Assembly (NCBI RefSeq): GCF_019417665.1
Contig: NZ_DXUU01000046.1
Coordinates: 5,553-22,877 of the forward strand
Direction of reading: 5' to 3'
Length of the DNA: 17,325 bases
Source: Ruminococcus sp.
GTDB taxonomy: Bacteria > Bacillota > Clostridia > Oscillospirales > Ruminococcaceae
Positions 15,096-17,325 of this stretch are shown piece after piece. The notes beneath the pieces are model-generated. The model saw only the letters and a list, made by a program, of their open reading frames with translations. It made no database searches and was not told the DNA's origin. Each line of letters opens with the position of its first letter. The stretch's first letter is position 1. Both the position numbers and the translations under genes were made by a program.

Positions 15096-16052
15096 TTATG
15101 CTTCACACTGCAACAGTGTTTTCGCCTCTTTGAGTGCCTCTTCCATCGCCTCTGTGTCCATGAGCAATTCCTCGATCTCGTCCGGTGCGTAGCCGCAATC
15201 CAGCAACAGATAAACCTCCTCTTCTGTCACACCAAACGTACTACAGTACTCCAACAGCAGTTCTTCTTGCTCATCTTCCTCCCACCATTTTGCGTAGTCC
15301 CAATTGTACGGATTGTACACAGAGTGAATGTAATCTTTCGGAATAAATTCACTTCTACTGAGTCTGCCGTCTGGTGTGATCTCTACAATTTCACCCTCTG
15401 CGACTTCAATTTCGCTGTACTTGTCACGCAATCCAATCTTTTGCAAAGCGTTGTCCAGAATGCTTTTTGTGCTGGCGTAGACGTAAATTCCGAGTTTCGA
15501 AAAATGATATAAAGTCAGCGGATTATTGCCCTTCACCAAAAACAGCGTATTGTCATTTCTCAAAATCGTAAAGACAAAGCTGCCCTCCACCAGTTCTGCC
15601 ATGTGTTTGATGTTTTCCGTGTCCAGCTGCTGTCCTTGTTCCAGAAGCTGCACGGCGACGTAGCTGTCGGTTTCGATCGAGGTTGGCGGGAGGTGCTGTT
15701 CCCGGCGAAGCTCCCTGTCGTTGTACAGCACGCCGTTGTGGGCGAGGGCGAACGATTCTGTGCCGCAGTGTCCCTCGAACGGGTGGTTGTTGCAGTTCCG
15801 CTTCTCGCTGCCCTGGGTTGCGAACCGGGTGTGTCCGATGACCGCCCTCGTGTCCCTGGGAAAGTACAGCTTGACCTTGTGGGCTGGCTTCGGTTTCTTG
15901 AACGTCACCATTTCGCTGTGATTGACATAGCTGATTCCGGTAGCGTCTGTACCTCGAATTTCCGCAGCAACCGAGAGGTAGTGGATCAGCTTTTTCAAAG
16001 TCGCATTGCTGATTTTTCCCTTGTAATCTAAAAATCCAAACACTGCACACAT
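15096..16052 (-). CDS. Class II glutamine amidotransferase (stand-alone)
   Basis: A 318-residue Ntn-hydrolase-type amidotransferase that releases ammonia from glutamine. The start at ATG 16050-16052 puts the catalytic Cys at position 2 (MCAVFGFLD), as the family requires; GAGGAG lies inside the end of the upstream gene. Motifs: EIRGTDATG (31-39), GHTRFATQG (73-81), NNHPFEG (88-94), AHNGVLYN (104-111), ETDSYVA (127-133), all matching GATase type 2 (GlmS/PurF-like). There is no SIS, PRTase or synthetase domain, so the ammonia must go to another protein, most simply the amidoligase encoded 1 bp upstream. The last 60 residues are acidic and helical and not part of the usual domain. Confidence 0.93.
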   Translation of the reverse strand: MCAVFGFLDYKGKISNATLKKLIHYLSVAAEIRGTDATGISYVNHSEMVTFKKPKPAHKVKLYFPRDTRAVIGHTRFATQGSEKRNCNNHPFEGHCGTESFALAHNGVLYNDRELRREQHLPPTSIETDSYVAVQLLEQGQQLDTENIKHMAELVEGSFVFTILRNDNTLFLVKGNNPLTLYHFSKLGIYVYASTKSILDNALQKIGLRDKYSEIEVAEGEIVEITPDGRLSRSEFIPKDYIHSVYNPYNWDYAKWWEEDEQEELLLEYCSTFGVTEEEVYLLLDCGYAPDEIEELLMDTEAMEEALKEAKTLLQCEA

Positions 16053-16053
16053 C

Positions 16054-17142
16054 TTACATCTCCTCACTTTCTGCTATCATTTCATTAACGTACAATCTCC
16101 GCTCTTTCAGGTACTGGATCAGTTCTGGCTCTTCGATGGAGCTTACAAACTCTGACCAACTCATGCTGTCGATGCCCTCCTCGGACAAAGAAATCGCCGC
16201 ATCACAGATGTGGTTGACCATCTGCAATGTGGCGATGAAAGTATTATACTTTAATGTCCCTCGAAACAAGCGGAACTCAATGGTGTGGTAGTTGTTGAGG
16301 TTGACTGCAACGTACCTGCCGTTACTACCGCTCTTGGATTTCTCTAAAATTTGCTTGCCCGTTTTCTCAAAACCAAATCTTGCACTCCAGCGGCTCATGT
16401 TGTATCTGCTTCTGCGGCTGAACGTAAAGAGTTCATTCCAATGCTTTTCCACAAAGAACAGGATCCGGCTGATGACTTCTTCTTGTTCTGTCTGATTGTC
16501 ACCAAAAGCGTTTCGGTTGACATGAACGTGCAGACCACAAGTGCTGGTCTGGTGGGAACGGTAGCCCATGGAAACTGCCTCTTGAAAAACATCTTTCCAG
16601 TTCATTTCCTCTGTGTGGTAATCCAACGTCATAGGGTGAGAAACGATCTCAAAGCCATCGTCCAGAGAACCATCCGACTTGATGTAAATGTTTTCCTCGT
16701 GCACATTGGCGATGCTTTTGAGGCTGGCAGCGTTATCGTTGTCCTTGCCGCCTTCATCCACTTCCAGTTCTACGCCAAAGTATCGTTTTCCGTTTCCATA
16801 AAAGACAGGTGTGGGTTTGTAGCCGTATTCCTCGATCTCATCCTCAAACTCGTCGAAGCATCTTTCACAGTAGGGCAGGTCATTACGCCAGCAACAGTCC
16901 TCATCAGAGATGATGCGGTTGCAGGATTCGCAGCGTTGGTAGTGGGCATCAAAACAGTTCGGACACAGAAAGCTGTTATCGTCGGTCACGCAGTCTGTTG
17001 TCCAGATTATTTCACCGCAATGGTCGCAGGTGATGCAATGTTCTTCCACACAGTCTTCGCAGAGCAATTCATCATCTACGTATCTGCCCTCGTTTTCGCT
17101 GAGTTCCATGCCACAACAGTCACAAATTCTTACTTCTTCCAT
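16054..17142 (-). CDS. Amidoligase (GS-like COOH-NH2 ligase) with three N-terminal zinc fingers
   Basis: A 362-residue protein starting at ATG 17140-17142 (GGAGG 8 nt upstream). Residues 7-95 hold three regular zinc-binding units with spacing C-x2-C-x17-C-x2-C: C7/C10/C28/C31, C39/C42/C60/C63 and C71/C74/C92/C95. Residues about 119-345 match the putative amidoligase family (PF12224): YFGVELEVD (121-129), KSDGSLDDGFEIVSHP (155-170), STCGLHVHVNRN (200-211), and YHTIEFRLFRGT (285-296). The acidic, His and Arg residues fit a glutamine-synthetase-like ATP-dependent ligase. The family is predicted to form amide or isopeptide bonds on proteins, peptides or cell-wall compounds. It is first in an operon with a glutamine amidotransferase, the predicted ammonia source. 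Confidence 0.9.
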   Translation of the reverse strand: MEEVRICDCCGMELSENEGRYVDDELLCEDCVEEHCITCDHCGEIIWTTDCVTDDNSFLCPNCFDAHYQRCESCNRIISDEDCCWRNDLPYCERCFDEFEDEIEEYGYKPTPVFYGNGKRYFGVELEVDEGGKDNDNAASLKSIANVHEENIYIKSDGSLDDGFEIVSHPMTLDYHTEEMNWKDVFQEAVSMGYRSHQTSTCGLHVHVNRNAFGDNQTEQEEVISRILFFVEKHWNELFTFSRRSRYNMSRWSARFGFEKTGKQILEKSKSGSNGRYVAVNLNNYHTIEFRLFRGTLKYNTFIATLQMVNHICDAAISLSEEGIDSMSWSEFVSSIEEPELIQYLKERRLYVNEMIAESEEM

Positions 17143-17161
17143 TTCAATTTCCTCCAAAAGC

Positions 17162-17204
17162 AAAAAATTCCGGTAAGGCTGAAAGAATTTACCTTACCGG
17201 AATT
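17162..17204 (-). terminator. Strong hairpin just upstream of the amidoligase operon
   Basis: Perfect 13-bp stem AATTCCGGTAAGG / CCTTACCGGAATT, 13-nt loop, T6 run on the minus strand. It ends only 19 nt before the amidoligase start codon, leaving room only for the RBS. It either ends a gene beyond the right edge or acts as an attenuator in the leader of the operon. A TATAAT (17198-17203) overlaps its upstream arm, but no good -35 accompanies it. Confidence 0.8.
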
Positions 17205-17325
17205 ATAATATATATTTGATTTTTGGGGTTGATACGGTGGAAGACTTCTTTGCTTTCTCCGGAAAAATTGGGATTGTTTTTTCGATAATCTCATGACTAT
17301 ATATATTATATTATATATATTAGAT
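17205..17325. other. AT-rich non-coding end of the window
   Basis: No convincing gene. The last ~30 bases (about 17294-17325) are a nearly pure AT tract of tatata/atta repeats, which could hold a promoter for the amidoligase leader, an easily melted site or an element boundary. I cannot choose between these. Confidence 0.4.

Noticed and set aside
15603..16031. 142-codon plus-strand frame
   Set aside because: Antisense shadow of the amidotransferase, whose catalytic motifs are in the minus frame.
17198..17203. TATAAT as the amidoligase promoter
   Set aside because: No -35 match at 16-18 bp, and it overlaps the upstream arm of the terminator hairpin, so a transcript would start inside the hairpin. 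Kept only as a weak possibility.
17155..17296. Minus-strand open frame starting at an ATG near 17293
   Set aside because: It has no RBS, passes through the hairpin at 17162-17204 and would overlap the amidoligase start; composition does not look like protein.

Overview
The window looks like chromosome from a low-to-mid-GC Gram-positive anaerobe of the Clostridia, most likely a Ruminococcus-like member of the Oscillospiraceae. The evidence is strong AAGGAGG-type ribosome binding sites, TTGACA/TATAAT promoters with extended -10 elements, a secreted GLUG-repeat protein with a threonine-rich linker, and a standalone AAA-ATPase/PD-(D/E)XK gene of a type common in gut Clostridia. The genus is an inference. 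Every convincing gene lies on the minus strand, so transcription runs from right to left.

Left part (1-5650), probably host or ordinary accessory DNA: a large secreted repeat protein cut by the left edge (1-3824), with a very good promoter, and a self-contained ATPase/nuclease-like gene (4039-5604) with its own promoter and a long hairpin terminator.

Right part (5690-17325), interpreted as a mobile or integrated element. From right to left (the order of transcription): a terminator-like hairpin; an amidoligase with three N-terminal zinc fingers; a class II glutamine amidotransferase starting 1 bp after it; two very short single-span membrane peptides; a terminator; a DUF1643 protein; a small acidic protein; a large serine recombinase; a DUF960 protein; a terminator; an unknown protein with a GTG start; a deleted remnant of a second recombinase/DUF960 module; a terminator; a 450-bp gene-free stretch with two ~50-bp imperfect repeats; two small proteins; a terminator; a DUF927-type ATPase; a short overlapping gene; a second, divergent large serine recombinase; two small coupled genes; and a terminator. 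Many genes overlap by 4-65 bp or are separated by very few bases, so they form tightly coupled operons.

How they may work together: the two recombinases are the probable integration/excision enzymes, and the DUF927 ATPase with its two small upstream partners looks like a replication or DNA-processing module. The most unusual part is the amidoligase, amidotransferase and micropeptide operon. It has the parts for releasing ammonia from glutamine and forming an amide or isopeptide bond on a protein, peptide or envelope substrate, and the micropeptides are candidate substrates or partners. At three places an intrinsic terminator sits only about 18-27 nt before the next start codon, with room for little more than a ribosome binding site. 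This suggests expression by read-through, attenuation or antitermination.
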